Shown: positions 33,569 through 43,240, numbered from the stretch's first letter. The stretch is 64,000 nt of DNA from Bacillus sp. NTK074B (GCF_017303375.1 NZ_JAFKOH010000003.1:186001-250000); one strand, 5' to 3'. The notes: generated by a model not told the origin, from the sequence alone. Translations and numbers: made by a program.

Positions 33569-36553
33569 TTGAAAAACCACTCAATCACCCGGCTAGCCGC
33601 CTTTATTGCTTTGGCTTTCATCGGACTGCTACTGCTTCAGGTTCACAACGCAAGTGCGCAAGAAACCAATCCGCCCCTTATCATTACGGAAATCGTCACC
33701 AAATCTGCAGGGTCAGGACAGCCCTATGAGTACGTCGAAATCTATAATACCACCTCAGAAGCCATCAATCTGCAAGACTATCAGCTTCAATACTTCACAA
33801 GTAACTTCTCAAGCCCGGCCAACCGCTGGCCAATCGAAGATAAGATCATCCAGCCGAAAGAATCCCTCGTCCTTTGGTTAAAGAAATTGGCCTATCCTGA
33901 TGTACCTCTATGGGACTTTAACTCCAACTATGAGATGTACCTTAGGCCAGATGATGTATACGAAGTCAAGCTGACCTCAACTGGTCAGGGATTGCATGAC
34001 AGCAGCCTGCGTCAGGTAGGAATTGCGGACACAGACGGCACACTCCTCAGTACCGCTCTTATCAATGATGGAGAAGTCGACGGCATCACGAACCGGAGCA
34101 TCACGTATCAGGCCACCAGCTCTAATGTGATGACCAAGATTAACAATGATGAACAGCCGACTCCAGGCGTCGTTCTGACCGGACAGGTAGCTGGCACTGC
34201 GACACCTGCAAACTTGACCGCAGCTCCTTCCAACCAGTCGGTTACCCTTGAGTGGGAAGCGACAGATGGTGCCGCTTCCTATAAAATCTACCAATCTGAC
34301 GGATCAAACACTTCCACGGACGCTGCCACATCAATCATAAACGGGTTGGAGAATGGAAAGGCCTATACGTTCAGGGTGACATCCGTGGACGCAGAAGGAA
34401 ATGAATCCCCTGCAACAAAAGAAGTCCGGGCCATCCCACAGGAAACCGTGGACAGTGAAGCCCCAGCCACGCCTTCCGGATTGAAAGCAACTCCAGGCAA
34501 GGATCATGTCAAGTTGCTTTGGAATGCCAGTCCAGAAAGTGATCTTGCCGGATACCGCGTCTACATCAACGGGACGCTTTACGGGACCGCTCCTGCTGAC
34601 CAAAAGAGCATGAACGTATCCCCTCTGGAATTGAACAGGGAATACTCTTTCAAAGTTACAGCAATCGATCTAGTCGGAAACGAATCGGAACCTACAAAAC
34701 CACTCGTCACAGGACCTAGTGAAAACGTACCGACACCAAACCTGTTGATTACGGAATTGATTCCGAATACAGATAACTATGCAGGTTATGATGCATTTGA
34801 ATACTTCGAGCTTTATAACAACAGCCCGGACCCAATCGATTTGAAAGGATATCGGTTCGCGTCCTATAACTGGGATGAAGAAATCGGGGACACTCATATC
34901 TTAAAGCCTTGGGATACGGTGGTGATCTGGACCAGGAACACTAGCATCAACCCGGTCTCCCTTGAAGCGTTCAACTATAACTATTTTTATGGGTACAAGA
35001 GTAAGTATCTTCAGGAAGAGGATACCATCGTCCTCGGTGATATCGCCGGCCTGGTCAACAGCGGTAATACTCTGACCGTTTACGACCCTGATGGACGCGA
35101 AGTCGTAAGGGCCGATTATTCAGGAGAGGACGTTTTCCTGAAACAAACTGTCACCTATTCCTATCCAAAGGATAATACCAGGACGATGGAAAAAGTGGCC
35201 GCGGGTCAAAGTCCGACACCGGGATGGATCATTGAAGATCAAGCACCGGATCGTCCCGAGTCAAATGAGGAACCACCGCAAACACCAACCAACGTGGAAG
35301 CCACTGCCGGCAACGGAGAAGCCGTTTTAACCTGGGATGCTTCCAACGAAACCGATCTATATCGCTATCACATTTACAAAGATGGAGAGCTTGAATATTC
35401 CGTCGAACCATCACAGACCGACTTTACTCTTCACACGCTAGTCGGTCAACAAACATACACATTACAGGTAAGCGCAGAGGATACATCTGGAAACGTATCG
35501 GAGAAATCAGATCCTGTATCCGTCACACCGGATCATCAGCTCATCACCCAGGTGGAACGTTCCCAGCATGAGAAAGACCCCGCCTACCAAGACCTGTGGG
35601 ATATCAGTACCGACGGCCCCGTGATCGCCGGACTATCAGAGGGGCTCGTTCCACAAGGATTGACCTATTATCAGAAAAAAGACTGGCTTCTTACCATCGG
35701 CTACGTCGATGATGGGATCCGACCGGGTACCATAACCGTTACAGACCGTAGAACGGGACAATTAGTGAAATCCGTTGTCCTCTACAACACGGATGGCACA
35801 CCGTATACCGGACACGCAGGCGGAGTGACCGTCAGTCGTGATCACGGCTGGGTCGCCTCAGAGAATCACTTATTCAGCTTCGATTTAAGCGACCTGGTCA
35901 ATGCACCAAACAACGGGGAATTCCAGTTCACCAACCAGATCCCCATCCCCGTCGAAGCGGCATACACCGTCTATGATGAAGGCAACCTCTGGGTCGGGGA
36001 ATTCTATGAAGCAAGCTCCTACCCGACCGACCCCTCCCATCATATTGAAAACAGGGACGGAGACATGCACTACGCATGGATGATCGGATACGATCTACAA
36101 CGAAACAACGACATGCTGAGTAAAGAGCAGTGGAATGGCTCACCTGACGTCAACGCCGTGCCGGATTACGTTTTATCGACGACAGGAAAAGTCCAGGGAG
36201 CCATCATGCAGAAGGCAGCAAGAAATGGCGTCACCCTCAGCACTTCCTATGGCAGGGCAAACGACAGTGTGCTGTATCGCTATGAATATCCGTTGAAGGA
36301 ACAACCACATGCCTATGCCACTGTAGAAGGAAAACAAGTTCCATTATGGTTCCTGGATGGTCACACGGCAAAACCCCGTCAGAGCGTCGAAGCCATCCCG
36401 ATGCCTGAGGGAATAGTGGAAATACAAAAAGAACTCTACGTCGTATTCGAATCCGGTGCCAACAAATACCGCTACACCACCACCTACCCGATGGACCGGA
36501 TGCTTAAGATTGATATGAAGAAGTTGATGAAGGATGATAAGGGGATTGAGTAG
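33569..36553 (+). CDS. Large secreted protein: lamin-tail and fibronectin III domains
   Basis: 994 residues from TTG 33569, eight bases after AAGGAGG. The signal peptide ends about residue 34 (HNASA-QETNPP). The order is: lamin-tail domain (about 37-190, IITEIVTKSAGSGQPYEYVE), two fibronectin III domains (about 205-400), a second lamin-tail domain (about 405-570, LITELIPNTDNYAGYDAFEY), a third fibronectin III domain (about 585-680) and a C-terminal domain of about 300 residues with VPQGLTYYQKKDWLLTIGYV and GHAGGVTVSRDHGWVA, perhaps a beta-propeller. No sortase signal or membrane anchor at the end. A secreted adhesin or envelope-associated protein is inferred. Confidence 0.82.
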   Translation: MKNHSITRLAAFIALAFIGLLLLQVHNASAQETNPPLIITEIVTKSAGSGQPYEYVEIYNTTSEAINLQDYQLQYFTSNFSSPANRWPIEDKIIQPKESLVLWLKKLAYPDVPLWDFNSNYEMYLRPDDVYEVKLTSTGQGLHDSSLRQVGIADTDGTLLSTALINDGEVDGITNRSITYQATSSNVMTKINNDEQPTPGVVLTGQVAGTATPANLTAAPSNQSVTLEWEATDGAASYKIYQSDGSNTSTDAATSIINGLENGKAYTFRVTSVDAEGNESPATKEVRAIPQETVDSEAPATPSGLKATPGKDHVKLLWNASPESDLAGYRVYINGTLYGTAPADQKSMNVSPLELNREYSFKVTAIDLVGNESEPTKPLVTGPSENVPTPNLLITELIPNTDNYAGYDAFEYFELYNNSPDPIDLKGYRFASYNWDEEIGDTHILKPWDTVVIWTRNTSINPVSLEAFNYNYFYGYKSKYLQEEDTIVLGDIAGLVNSGNTLTVYDPDGREVVRADYSGEDVFLKQTVTYSYPKDNTRTMEKVAAGQSPTPGWIIEDQAPDRPESNEEPPQTPTNVEATAGNGEAVLTWDASNETDLYRYHIYKDGELEYSVEPSQTDFTLHTLVGQQTYTLQVSAEDTSGNVSEKSDPVSVTPDHQLITQVERSQHEKDPAYQDLWDISTDGPVIAGLSEGLVPQGLTYYQKKDWLLTIGYVDDGIRPGTITVTDRRTGQLVKSVVLYNTDGTPYTGHAGGVTVSRDHGWVASENHLFSFDLSDLVNAPNNGEFQFTNQIPIPVEAAYTVYDEGNLWVGEFYEASSYPTDPSHHIENRDGDMHYAWMIGYDLQRNNDMLSKEQWNGSPDVNAVPDYVLSTTGKVQGAIMQKAARNGVTLSTSYGRANDSVLYRYEYPLKEQPHAYATVEGKQVPLWFLDGHTAKPRQSVEAIPMPEGIVEIQKELYVVFESGANKYRYTTTYPMDRMLKIDMKKLMKDDKGIE

Positions 36554-36608
36554 GAGCAAATAATCAAGATTACTCCTTTTAGAAAGGTGAGTCCAGTTTG
36601 AGTAAACC

Positions 36609-36638
36609 AAAACCCCGGGCCTGAGGGTCCTGGGTTTT
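36609..36638. terminator. Terminator between convergent genes
   Basis: AAAACCC...GGGTTTT with an inner GGGCC/GGTCC pairing lies between the large secreted protein gene and the minus-strand gene ending at 36638. Usable in both directions. Confidence 0.7.
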
Positions 36639-37150
36639 CACCTTACTGACCTTGCCATTTCAACCATCTCATTCTTCGATAAAAAAGAACTGTCCATTTG
36701 CAGATATGTCTCACCTTGAATCCAAGTGAGAAGACCACCGCTCATTCTCTTCCCATTTAATTTCCTTCCACTGTTTGCCCATTCTTGATAATATGCTTCC
36801 ACACCATTTACATTTATTTTATATCTGCTTGAAAACTCTTCTTCAAGCCGTCTAATCTCATTTTCCGAGACCTTTCTTTCCTCAATCCCCAGCATGAGGT
36901 TTTCATCAGTTGAATCCATATAATGCAATCTAATGGTCTCCATATTTCTATCGTTATGTTCGTATGTTTTTATCTCCAAACTCCATTCTGAAGGGATTTT
37001 TACAGGAATAAGGACTTGAAAGTCAACCTCTTTCTTTACTTCCTCTATGGTAATGCTGTCGTGGTTATACTTCATCTCTTTAGCCAAACCTATTGAGGAG
37101 GAAATCATACACAAGGATAATAAGAGCATAAATGTAGAAATAAACCTCAT
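36638..37150 (-). CDS. Secreted DUF4367-like protein (170 aa)
   Basis: 170 residues, GAGGAGGTGTTTTTTT before the ATG. A signal peptide (MRFISTFMLLLSLCMISSSI) precedes a domain with FQVLIPVKIPSEWSLEIKTY, NVNGVEAYYQEWANSG and GGLLTWIQGETYLQMDSSFLS, ending LSKNEMVEMARSV. This matches the DUF4367 pattern (also seen at the end of anti-sigma and sporulation proteins). Function unknown. Confidence 0.72.
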   Translation of the reverse strand: MRFISTFMLLLSLCMISSSIGLAKEMKYNHDSITIEEVKKEVDFQVLIPVKIPSEWSLEIKTYEHNDRNMETIRLHYMDSTDENLMLGIEERKVSENEIRRLEEEFSSRYKINVNGVEAYYQEWANSGRKLNGKRMSGGLLTWIQGETYLQMDSSFLSKNEMVEMARSVR

Positions 37151-37222
37151 AAAAAAACACCTCCTCTTTACTCAAATGTATCCACTATTATCTCCAATGC
37201 TTCATATAAAATGAGAAAAAAA

Positions 37223-37247
37223 AAGCGATTGCTGATAGCAACCGCTT
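37223..37247 (-). terminator. Terminator of small gene 37270-37446
   Basis: AAGCGATTGCT (37223-37233) pairs with AGCAACCGCTT (37237-37247) with one mismatch; the A-run at 37213-37222 gives a U-run on the minus strand. Confidence 0.8.
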
Positions 37248-37269
37248 GATACCTTTACTCTAACAAGTA

Positions 37270-37446
37270 TTAGATCATTTCATCATAATATTTTTCCGGA
37301 CCCAAAATGTGATTTGCCACAAAAAACGCTGCCTGGCTCTTAAACATGTCGCTATAAGAATGGTAACCCATCGCCAATCCGTCTAATTCATCAATACTTC
37401 CCTCGACACTGAATGTATCTGTAAGTAAATCTACAAGTACTGTCAT
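37270..37446 (-). CDS. Small acidic protein (58 aa), unknown
   Basis: 58 residues: begins MTVLVDLLTDTFSVEGSIDE and ends LGPEKYYDEMI. AAGGAGATCATCTAT stands right before the ATG and a strong terminator follows, so it is a real monocistronic gene. No membrane helix; probably cytosolic, helical. Family not recognised. Confidence 0.7.
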   Translation of the reverse strand: MTVLVDLLTDTFSVEGSIDELDGLAMGYHSYSDMFKSQAAFFVANHILGPEKYYDEMI

Positions 37447-37612
37447 ATAGATGATCTCCTTGTATAAAATAACACCGGTTACTTGTTTATTGTTAAATCG
37501 ACCTTAGTAATTCTATCCTTCACGCCTGTTGATTTGAATACAGTATATCCGACGCTTACGTTCCTCTTCACTGCAAATACACCACTCTTTAAATGTTTAT
37601 ATGCTTAGAAAT

Positions 37613-38884
37613 TCAAATCCCCTTCAAAGCATCCTTATACCGCTGATAATAAGCCTCAACATTATTCAACAGCAGCAACTCTGTATACAAATACACCTTC
37701 ATATTAAAATCATTAAAATCAATCGCCGTCAGTTCCTGTATCTTCTTGATCCGATAATTCAACGTGTTAGGATGGATGAACAGCTCACTAGCGGTCTGTT
37801 TCCCCTTTCCGTCATTCGCCAAATACACTTCAAGTGTCTTCAGGAGATCGGTCTGTTTCTTCACGTCGTTCTTGATCAATACGAGCAGATCATCGCTGTA
37901 ATAATCCTTGGATGTGTTTTTCTCATAGAGCGTTGGCAAGTACCGGTAAATACCCAGATGAGCGAATTCCCGTGGCATGGATTCAGGACGCGGGCTGATG
38001 AAGTTAGCCGTTTCAATGACTTCTGATGCTTCCAGGAAGCTTTTTCTCATTTGATATAAGGTAGAGTATTCCTTCCCGATTCCGATCAGGAAGTTGTAGA
38101 ATTCTTCTTCGCCTGTTTGCTCTTTCACCTTTTCAACGAGGTCTCTCGCTAGTTCCAGGGAAGAAGAAGGTGTGTCTGCTTTGCCGTAGAGAACGAGGAT
38201 TACCTGGTATTCCGTTCGTAGTGAATAAATCTTTGCGTTGAAGCTGGATTCCTGGACGAGCTTCTCCAGTTGGTCGAGCATAGGCTTATAGTCCGAGGAT
38301 GCGATGGAGTACACCGCTACCGTGAACCGTTCCGGCAGGGTCAGCTTGACGAGGGAGGCATCATGGCGGAGCTGGCTTTCACTTCCGTACTCGTGCTGCA
38401 GGAGATGCCACAGTACTTCTTCTTTTCTGTCCTTTTTGATATTGACCTTCGCGTACATATCATTGATCAGGTTTCCAAGATGTGCGGATATTTCTTCAAG
38501 GAATGCGAGCTCTTCATTTTCGAGGAGACGGCTGGATTCCTGAACCCAGATATATCCCATCGTGTTCCCCAGGTACTTCGCGGCAATGACGACACGCTGG
38601 TGGAATCCCAGCTCTTCCATCGCCTGCACCCGGATCGGATCCGAATGCTTTTCGAGTTGGTGGACGATGCCCTCTTTTTTCAGTCGATCGATGATGAAGA
38701 CCGGACATTTCTTCGTGAGGATAGTCTTTAGCTGTGTTTGATCGAATTTATTAGAAGAAGAACTGTATGAAATCAGTTCGAAATTTTTGTTTTCTATGAT
38801 GACGGGATTGCCCAGTTTTGAGCTGATCAATTCCGTTGCTTTGTGAATGTCTTCTGTTTGGAGGATGATATCTATTGCTTCCAT
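37613..38884 (-). CDS. putR: PucR-family activator of proline catabolism
   Basis: 423 residues. The C-terminal PucR helix-turn-helix is clear (ASELFIHPNTLNYRIKKIQE), preceded by a GGDEF-like/regulatory middle part and an N-terminal sensory segment (ISSKLGNPVIIENKNFELIS). In B. subtilis PutR, a PucR protein, activates putBCP in response to proline. Here it lies downstream of the proline dehydrogenase and P5C dehydrogenase genes, on the same strand, after a terminator. No proline permease gene is adjacent. Confidence 0.85.
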   Translation of the reverse strand: MEAIDIILQTEDIHKATELISSKLGNPVIIENKNFELISYSSSSNKFDQTQLKTILTKKCPVFIIDRLKKEGIVHQLEKHSDPIRVQAMEELGFHQRVVIAAKYLGNTMGYIWVQESSRLLENEELAFLEEISAHLGNLINDMYAKVNIKKDRKEEVLWHLLQHEYGSESQLRHDASLVKLTLPERFTVAVYSIASSDYKPMLDQLEKLVQESSFNAKIYSLRTEYQVILVLYGKADTPSSSLELARDLVEKVKEQTGEEEFYNFLIGIGKEYSTLYQMRKSFLEASEVIETANFISPRPESMPREFAHLGIYRYLPTLYEKNTSKDYYSDDLLVLIKNDVKKQTDLLKTLEVYLANDGKGKQTASELFIHPNTLNYRIKKIQELTAIDFNDFNMKVYLYTELLLLNNVEAYYQRYKDALKGI

Positions 38885-38950
38885 AGGAATCTTACCTTTC
38901 CACGAATGTTTGTGACTCCTATTATAGCGTTAAATCCCCCAATAAAAAAT

Positions 38951-38981
38951 GAAAAGCTCCCCCATAACGGGAGAGCTTTTC
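38951..38981. terminator. Terminator after P5C dehydrogenase
   Basis: GAAAAGCTCCCCC and GGGAGAGCTTTTC pair with one bulge around ATAAC; on the minus strand it is followed by ATTTTTTATT. Confidence 0.8.
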
Positions 38982-38990
38982 GTGTTCGAT

Positions 38991-40622
38991 TTATTCTTCA
39001 TCCATAAATGGATAGGTAATGTCTGTTGTTGGCGCAAAGTTTTCTTTGATAATACGAGGACTGGTCCAGCGAATCATGTTGAAAACAGAGCCTGCTTTAT
39101 CGTTTGTACCAGAACCGCGTGAACCGCCGAATGGTTGTTGGTTGATTACAGCACCAGTTGGTTTATCGTTAATGTAGAAGTTACCAGCTGCACCAGATAG
39201 ACGGCGTTCCAAGTGCATGATCGCTTCACGATCCTGTGCAAAGATCGCACCCGTTAATGCGTACATGGAAGCTGTATCCACTGAAGTAAGGGTTTCTTCT
39301 AATTGATCGTTTTGATATACATAGATCGTTAATACCGGTCCAAAGATTTCTTCGGTCATCGTTTTGAAGTTTGGATTCGTTGTCACGATAACAGTCGGTT
39401 GAATGAAGTATCCAACAGAATCATCATACGTACCGCCGGCAATGATTTCAGCTTCTTCAGAATCAGCCGCATAATCGATGTAGCTTGTGATGGAATCAAA
39501 GGCAGGTTGATCAATGACCGCACCCATGAAGTTCCTGAAATCACGGACATCACCTACTTTAAGCTTCGCCGTTTCTTCCACGACACCATTTTTCACTTCT
39601 TCCCACATGCTTGCCGGGATGTAAGCACGGGAAGCTGCTGAACATTTTTGACCTTGGTATTCAAATGCACCACGAACAAGTGCAGCGACTACTTTGTCTG
39701 CTTGTGCTGTTTCGTGAGCGAAGACAAAGTCTTTACCGCCTGTTTCCCCAACTAGACGAGGATATGATTTGTAGTTAGTGATGTTTTCCCCTACTGTTTT
39801 CCAGATCGTTTGGAAGACGCTTGTAGATCCAGTGAAGTGGAATCCGGACATACGTGGATCTGTTAATACCACTTCAGAAACTTGAGAACCGCGAGATGGG
39901 ACGAAGTTGATAACGCCCTTAGGCAGTCCAGCTTCTTCTAAAATACGCATGAAGTAGTAGTTTGATAGGATAGCCGTTGTTGCCGGTTTCCACACGACTA
40001 CGTTCCCCATGATTGCAGGAGCTGACGGCAGGTTACCACCGATTGCCGTGAAGTTGAATGGAGAGATTGCTAGTACGAAACCATCTAATGCACGGTATTC
40101 CAGGCGATTCCAGATGTTCTTCATGCTGTCCGGCTGCATTTGATAGATTTGGTTTGCATAATCCACGCCAAATCGTAAGAAATCAGCTAATTCTTGTGCC
40201 GCATCGATTTCTGTTTGGTACGCTGTTTTGGATTGACCTAACATGGTAGCCGCATTGATAACGTCACGGTATGGACCAGAAATTAAGTCCGCCGCTTTCA
40301 AGAAGATCGAAGCTCTGTGCTGCCATGGCATATTAGACCAAGAATCCTTCGCCGCCATTGCCGCTTCCACTGCATCGCGTAGCTCTTTTTCACCTGCTTG
40401 TGAATAGGTAGCCAACACATGTTTATGATCATGTGGCATCACGACTTGCTTCACTGTATCTGTCTTGATTTCCTCACCATTGATGATGACCGGGATCTCA
40501 ACCTCAAGACCAGCTTGGCGTTCTAACTCAGCTTTTAGCGTTTCTCTTTCTTTCGTACCTGGGGCATATGTATTACCAGGCTCATTTGTAGGTGTTGGGA
40601 TGTTGTAAATTCCGTTACTCAT
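38991..40622 (-). CDS. putC: 1-pyrroline-5-carboxylate dehydrogenase
   Basis: 543 residues from the ATG at 40622 (MSNGIYNIPTPTNEPGN). Aldehyde dehydrogenase family; catalytic Cys in GQKCSAASRAYIP, catalytic Glu region LVGETGGKDFVFAH, and the C-terminal GGSRGSGTNDKAGS motif. It oxidises pyrroline-5-carboxylate (glutamate semialdehyde) to glutamate with NAD. It starts 39 bases after the proline dehydrogenase and completes the pathway from proline to glutamate. It could also be called rocA; context favours putC. Confidence 0.93.
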   Translation of the reverse strand: MSNGIYNIPTPTNEPGNTYAPGTKERETLKAELERQAGLEVEIPVIINGEEIKTDTVKQVVMPHDHKHVLATYSQAGEKELRDAVEAAMAAKDSWSNMPWQHRASIFLKAADLISGPYRDVINAATMLGQSKTAYQTEIDAAQELADFLRFGVDYANQIYQMQPDSMKNIWNRLEYRALDGFVLAISPFNFTAIGGNLPSAPAIMGNVVVWKPATTAILSNYYFMRILEEAGLPKGVINFVPSRGSQVSEVVLTDPRMSGFHFTGSTSVFQTIWKTVGENITNYKSYPRLVGETGGKDFVFAHETAQADKVVAALVRGAFEYQGQKCSAASRAYIPASMWEEVKNGVVEETAKLKVGDVRDFRNFMGAVIDQPAFDSITSYIDYAADSEEAEIIAGGTYDDSVGYFIQPTVIVTTNPNFKTMTEEIFGPVLTIYVYQNDQLEETLTSVDTASMYALTGAIFAQDREAIMHLERRLSGAAGNFYINDKPTGAVINQQPFGGSRGSGTNDKAGSVFNMIRWTSPRIIKENFAPTTDITYPFMDEE

Positions 40623-40661
40623 TCTCTTCACATTCCTTTCTGATTTCAATCTGTCTGGATG

Positions 40662-41579
40662 TTACTTGCTGAAGATTCCTTTTAATGCAAATGCGATGTT
40701 TGCCGGCCGTTCCGCCAGACGTCGCATGAAATACCCGAACCAGTCCTCGCCATATGGCAGGTATATGCGGACGGTATATCCTTTTTTCAATAAGTCGGAT
40801 TGCAGTTGGTTCCGCATTCCGTAAAGCATTTGAAACTCGAAGCGATCATTCGGGATATTGTGTTCTTTCACTAATCCGATGGTGTAATCGATGATGGCTT
40901 CATCATGGCTTGCGACCGCTGTATAATGGCCGTTCAAGAGTTGCTTCTTGATGAGATGCTTCAAATTCTCATCCACCTTTTTCTTCTCCTGGAACGCCAC
41001 TTTACCCGATTCATTATATGCACCCTTCACAAGCCTCAAATAAGGGGAATACTCATTGAGATCATCCACATCCTTGTCTGAAACATACAGATAGGATTGG
41101 ATCACCGTCCCCACATTGTCGTACTTTTGACGGAGCTTCTTGTAAACGTCAAGGATGGCATGGCACCTCGTGGAATCCTCCATATCGAGAGTGACCGTGA
41201 TTCCGCTTTCATTTGCCTTCGACAGAATCAACTCCATGTTTTCCAAGACAAGATCTTGACTGATATCCAATCCCAAGGAGGTCAGCTTAACAGAAATTTC
41301 AGTGTCCAGGCCATGATACGCGATGGCACTGATACTCTGAATACATCCTTGGACATTCTCCCGCACCACATCTGTGGAATCGACGAACTCACCAAGATGA
41401 TCGACCGTTACCTGGAATCCCTCCTCGTTCAAATGCGTAATCAATGGAATCGCTTGTAAAAAGGTTTCTCCCCCTACAAGACTGTTAGCCCCAAATTTCG
41501 ATCCCCACCGTTTGGCCATCTTATCCAATGCCTTATTGTGAGAAAGAAACATGAAAAAACGCTTACTGATTGCTTCCAT
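40662..41579 (-). CDS. putB: Proline dehydrogenase
   Basis: 305 residues, the monofunctional Bacillus size. FAD-binding proline dehydrogenase barrel: LDMEDSTRCHAILDVYKKLR, LRLVKGAYNESG, RFEFQMLYGMRNQLQ and VRIYLPYGEDWFGYFMRRL (with the RRLAERPAN end). It oxidises proline to pyrroline-5-carboxylate, passing electrons to the membrane quinones. GGAGGTGTTGTAATC precedes the ATG. First gene of the proline operon. Confidence 0.93.
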   Translation of the reverse strand: MEAISKRFFMFLSHNKALDKMAKRWGSKFGANSLVGGETFLQAIPLITHLNEEGFQVTVDHLGEFVDSTDVVRENVQGCIQSISAIAYHGLDTEISVKLTSLGLDISQDLVLENMELILSKANESGITVTLDMEDSTRCHAILDVYKKLRQKYDNVGTVIQSYLYVSDKDVDDLNEYSPYLRLVKGAYNESGKVAFQEKKKVDENLKHLIKKQLLNGHYTAVASHDEAIIDYTIGLVKEHNIPNDRFEFQMLYGMRNQLQSDLLKKGYTVRIYLPYGEDWFGYFMRRLAERPANIAFALKGIFSK

Positions 41580-41895
41580 GATTACAACACCTCCTTATAG
41601 TGACTGTTACCTCAAGAGCAAGGTGATTAAACGAAGAAATGTAAATCTTAAGAAAATTATAACGGGAATAGCGCCTCGGAAACAACGTGCTCGGGACACA
41701 AATATTTGTGGGTTGAGTTATGGTGGGAGCACAAAAGGGGGTGGTGGGTAGATCATAATATGACATAACAACGACTATGTAATGGAGAGTCGGTTTTTTT
41801 CCAAACTTTAGTTGTAAATGAATCCATAAAGTGTATAATTACACTATACATATTTTTACAAACAAGAAAATAATATAAAAATAGGGGGGAGTATC
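41580..41895. repeat. Intergenic stretch with GGGTTGAGTTATGGTGGG repeat
   Basis: Upstream of putB, so its promoter should be here. GGGTTGAGTTATGGTGGGA-GCACAAAAGGGG at 41711-41741 is repeated as GGGTTGAGTTATGGTGGGG-ACACAAAAGG at 43131-43160, and a shorter form (ACACAAAAAGGGGGTG) is at 44003-44018. A 14-bp palindrome CACAAATATTTGTG lies at 41697-41710. Two short frames here have no ribosome binding site. Confidence 0.5.
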
Positions 41896-42171
41896 GTGTC
41901 AGGAAAAAGGTATTCTCGGTTAAGCTATGCATCTATTAGATTGGGAACTTTGTTGATTTTTCACCCATTATTAACGAACATTTTCCCGAAATATTTTATA
42001 GGTTTACAATTCACCGGTATCTCATTAACGCTGCTATTCAGTTTTTTAGCCTTTAAGAAAAGGAATGAGAAAAAATTATTGGCTTTTATAGGATTATAGC
42101 TAGCCATGATTATGCTCGTGTTTGTTGGACTCTTTCTGTATATCCCTTTTCATAAACACAGTCCTGTGTAA
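41896..42171 (+). pseudogene. Small membrane protein gene with internal TAG
   Basis: A GTG start after GGGGGGAGTATC gives 67 residues with two membrane helices, ending at TAG 42097-42099. The same frame continues for 23 more codons (LAMIMLVFVGLFLYIPFHKH and on), a third membrane helix, to TAA at 42169-42171. The extension reads as a natural last helix, so the TAG looks like a point nonsense mutation. The 67-residue form could still be made. Confidence 0.55.
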
Positions 42172-42255
42172 GAAATCCCCAAGAGGTTAACAGGCTTGTT
42201 TCAGTCTGATGGTTTATATATGATCCACACGCTATTATCGTATGGGGTGACTTAA

Positions 42256-42951
42256 ATGAATAAGAAACGGATTTTCAACTTTATATTTATATTTATTTTC
42301 ACTTTTCTTCTTATATCGATCTACTCTTTCTTTAATGGTATTCCTTTCGGTAGTTACATAGCAAAAGCAAAAATCACTGATTATGTGAAGCAAGTTTATG
42401 GCTTTAATGAAAGTGTCCCCAAACCTCAATTCAACTTAAAAAATTCATCCTATGAAGTGCATCTGCCTCAATTAGGAAACCACTTCTCCTATGACCTTTC
42501 AAGTAATCTAATTACCGATGAGAAGTTAGTAGCTGAGATAAATGATACTTTTCAAGGGCATTATAACAAATTAATAAATTCTTACTCGGGAAATATTGAG
42601 TGGCCCCCTGGATTCTTGTTTAGCTCGGTTTTAGCAAATGGTGAATATTCAAAGAATATGTCCCTGTACCAAAAAATGTATCTTTTAGGGATCATCAACC
42701 GCAAGAAAATTACTTCCGAGGACAGTTCTAAAATGCCTTCCATACTTACAAAAGAAATAATAGACAGACTCGGGGAAAGTTACAACATTACATCTCTTCA
42801 AGTGATATACACTGATTTAAATGGGCAATATGAAATTACATTAGATGGCAAGAAATCCATCTCAGTCGAAACATTGAAAAAGAAAACATCAAAGATGGAG
42901 CAAGTTGGGGAGGAAGACAAAGAATTAATCCGCGAACTAAATGAAAATTAG
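42256..42951 (+). CDS. Membrane-anchored YfjL-like protein
   Basis: 231 residues, one N-terminal membrane helix (7-27) followed by an extracytoplasmic domain: FNGIPFGSYIAKAKITDYVK is the start expected for YfjL-like proteins of Bacillus (helix, then G-P-x-G). The second half contains MYLLGIINRKKITSEDSS and a Lys/Glu-rich tail. Function of this family is unknown. A weak GGGGTGACTTA is the only ribosome binding site. It follows the interrupted small membrane gene. Confidence 0.6.
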   Translation: MNKKRIFNFIFIFIFTFLLISIYSFFNGIPFGSYIAKAKITDYVKQVYGFNESVPKPQFNLKNSSYEVHLPQLGNHFSYDLSSNLITDEKLVAEINDTFQGHYNKLINSYSGNIEWPPGFLFSSVLANGEYSKNMSLYQKMYLLGIINRKKITSEDSSKMPSILTKEIIDRLGESYNITSLQVIYTDLNGQYEITLDGKKSISVETLKKKTSKMEQVGEEDKELIRELNEN

Positions 42952-43064
42952 TGATTCAACGAAACACATCTTTCTCAAAAACTCTTTCGCACTCGGGAGC
43001 ATTACTGCCAAAAGCAATAAAGGCAGGGGAAGACTACCGTCTCTATCATTTCCTTTCGACAAAT

Positions 43065-43165
43065 TAGGGACGGATCCGCCTCTACCATCCCCTAAAAGAG
43101 TAGAGTAATAACCGGTCCCTCGTTGCTTTGCGGGTTGAGTTATGGTGGGGACACAAAAGGATAGA
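43065..43165. repeat. Mixed GGGACGG and GGGTTGAGTTATGG repeats
   Basis: AGGGACGGATCCGCCTCTACC, GAGTAGAGTAATAACCGGTCC and GGGTTGAGTTATGGTGGGGAC are joined here. The first two echo the repeat cluster at 9980-10175, the third echoes 41711-41741. A patchwork of dispersed short repeats. Confidence 0.5.
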
Positions 43166-43240
43166 CAGATGGAATAATTTGAAACTTCCTGTAATGGAGT
43201 TCCGTCTAATTAATAAACCTATGATAAGGGGAGTTTAAAA

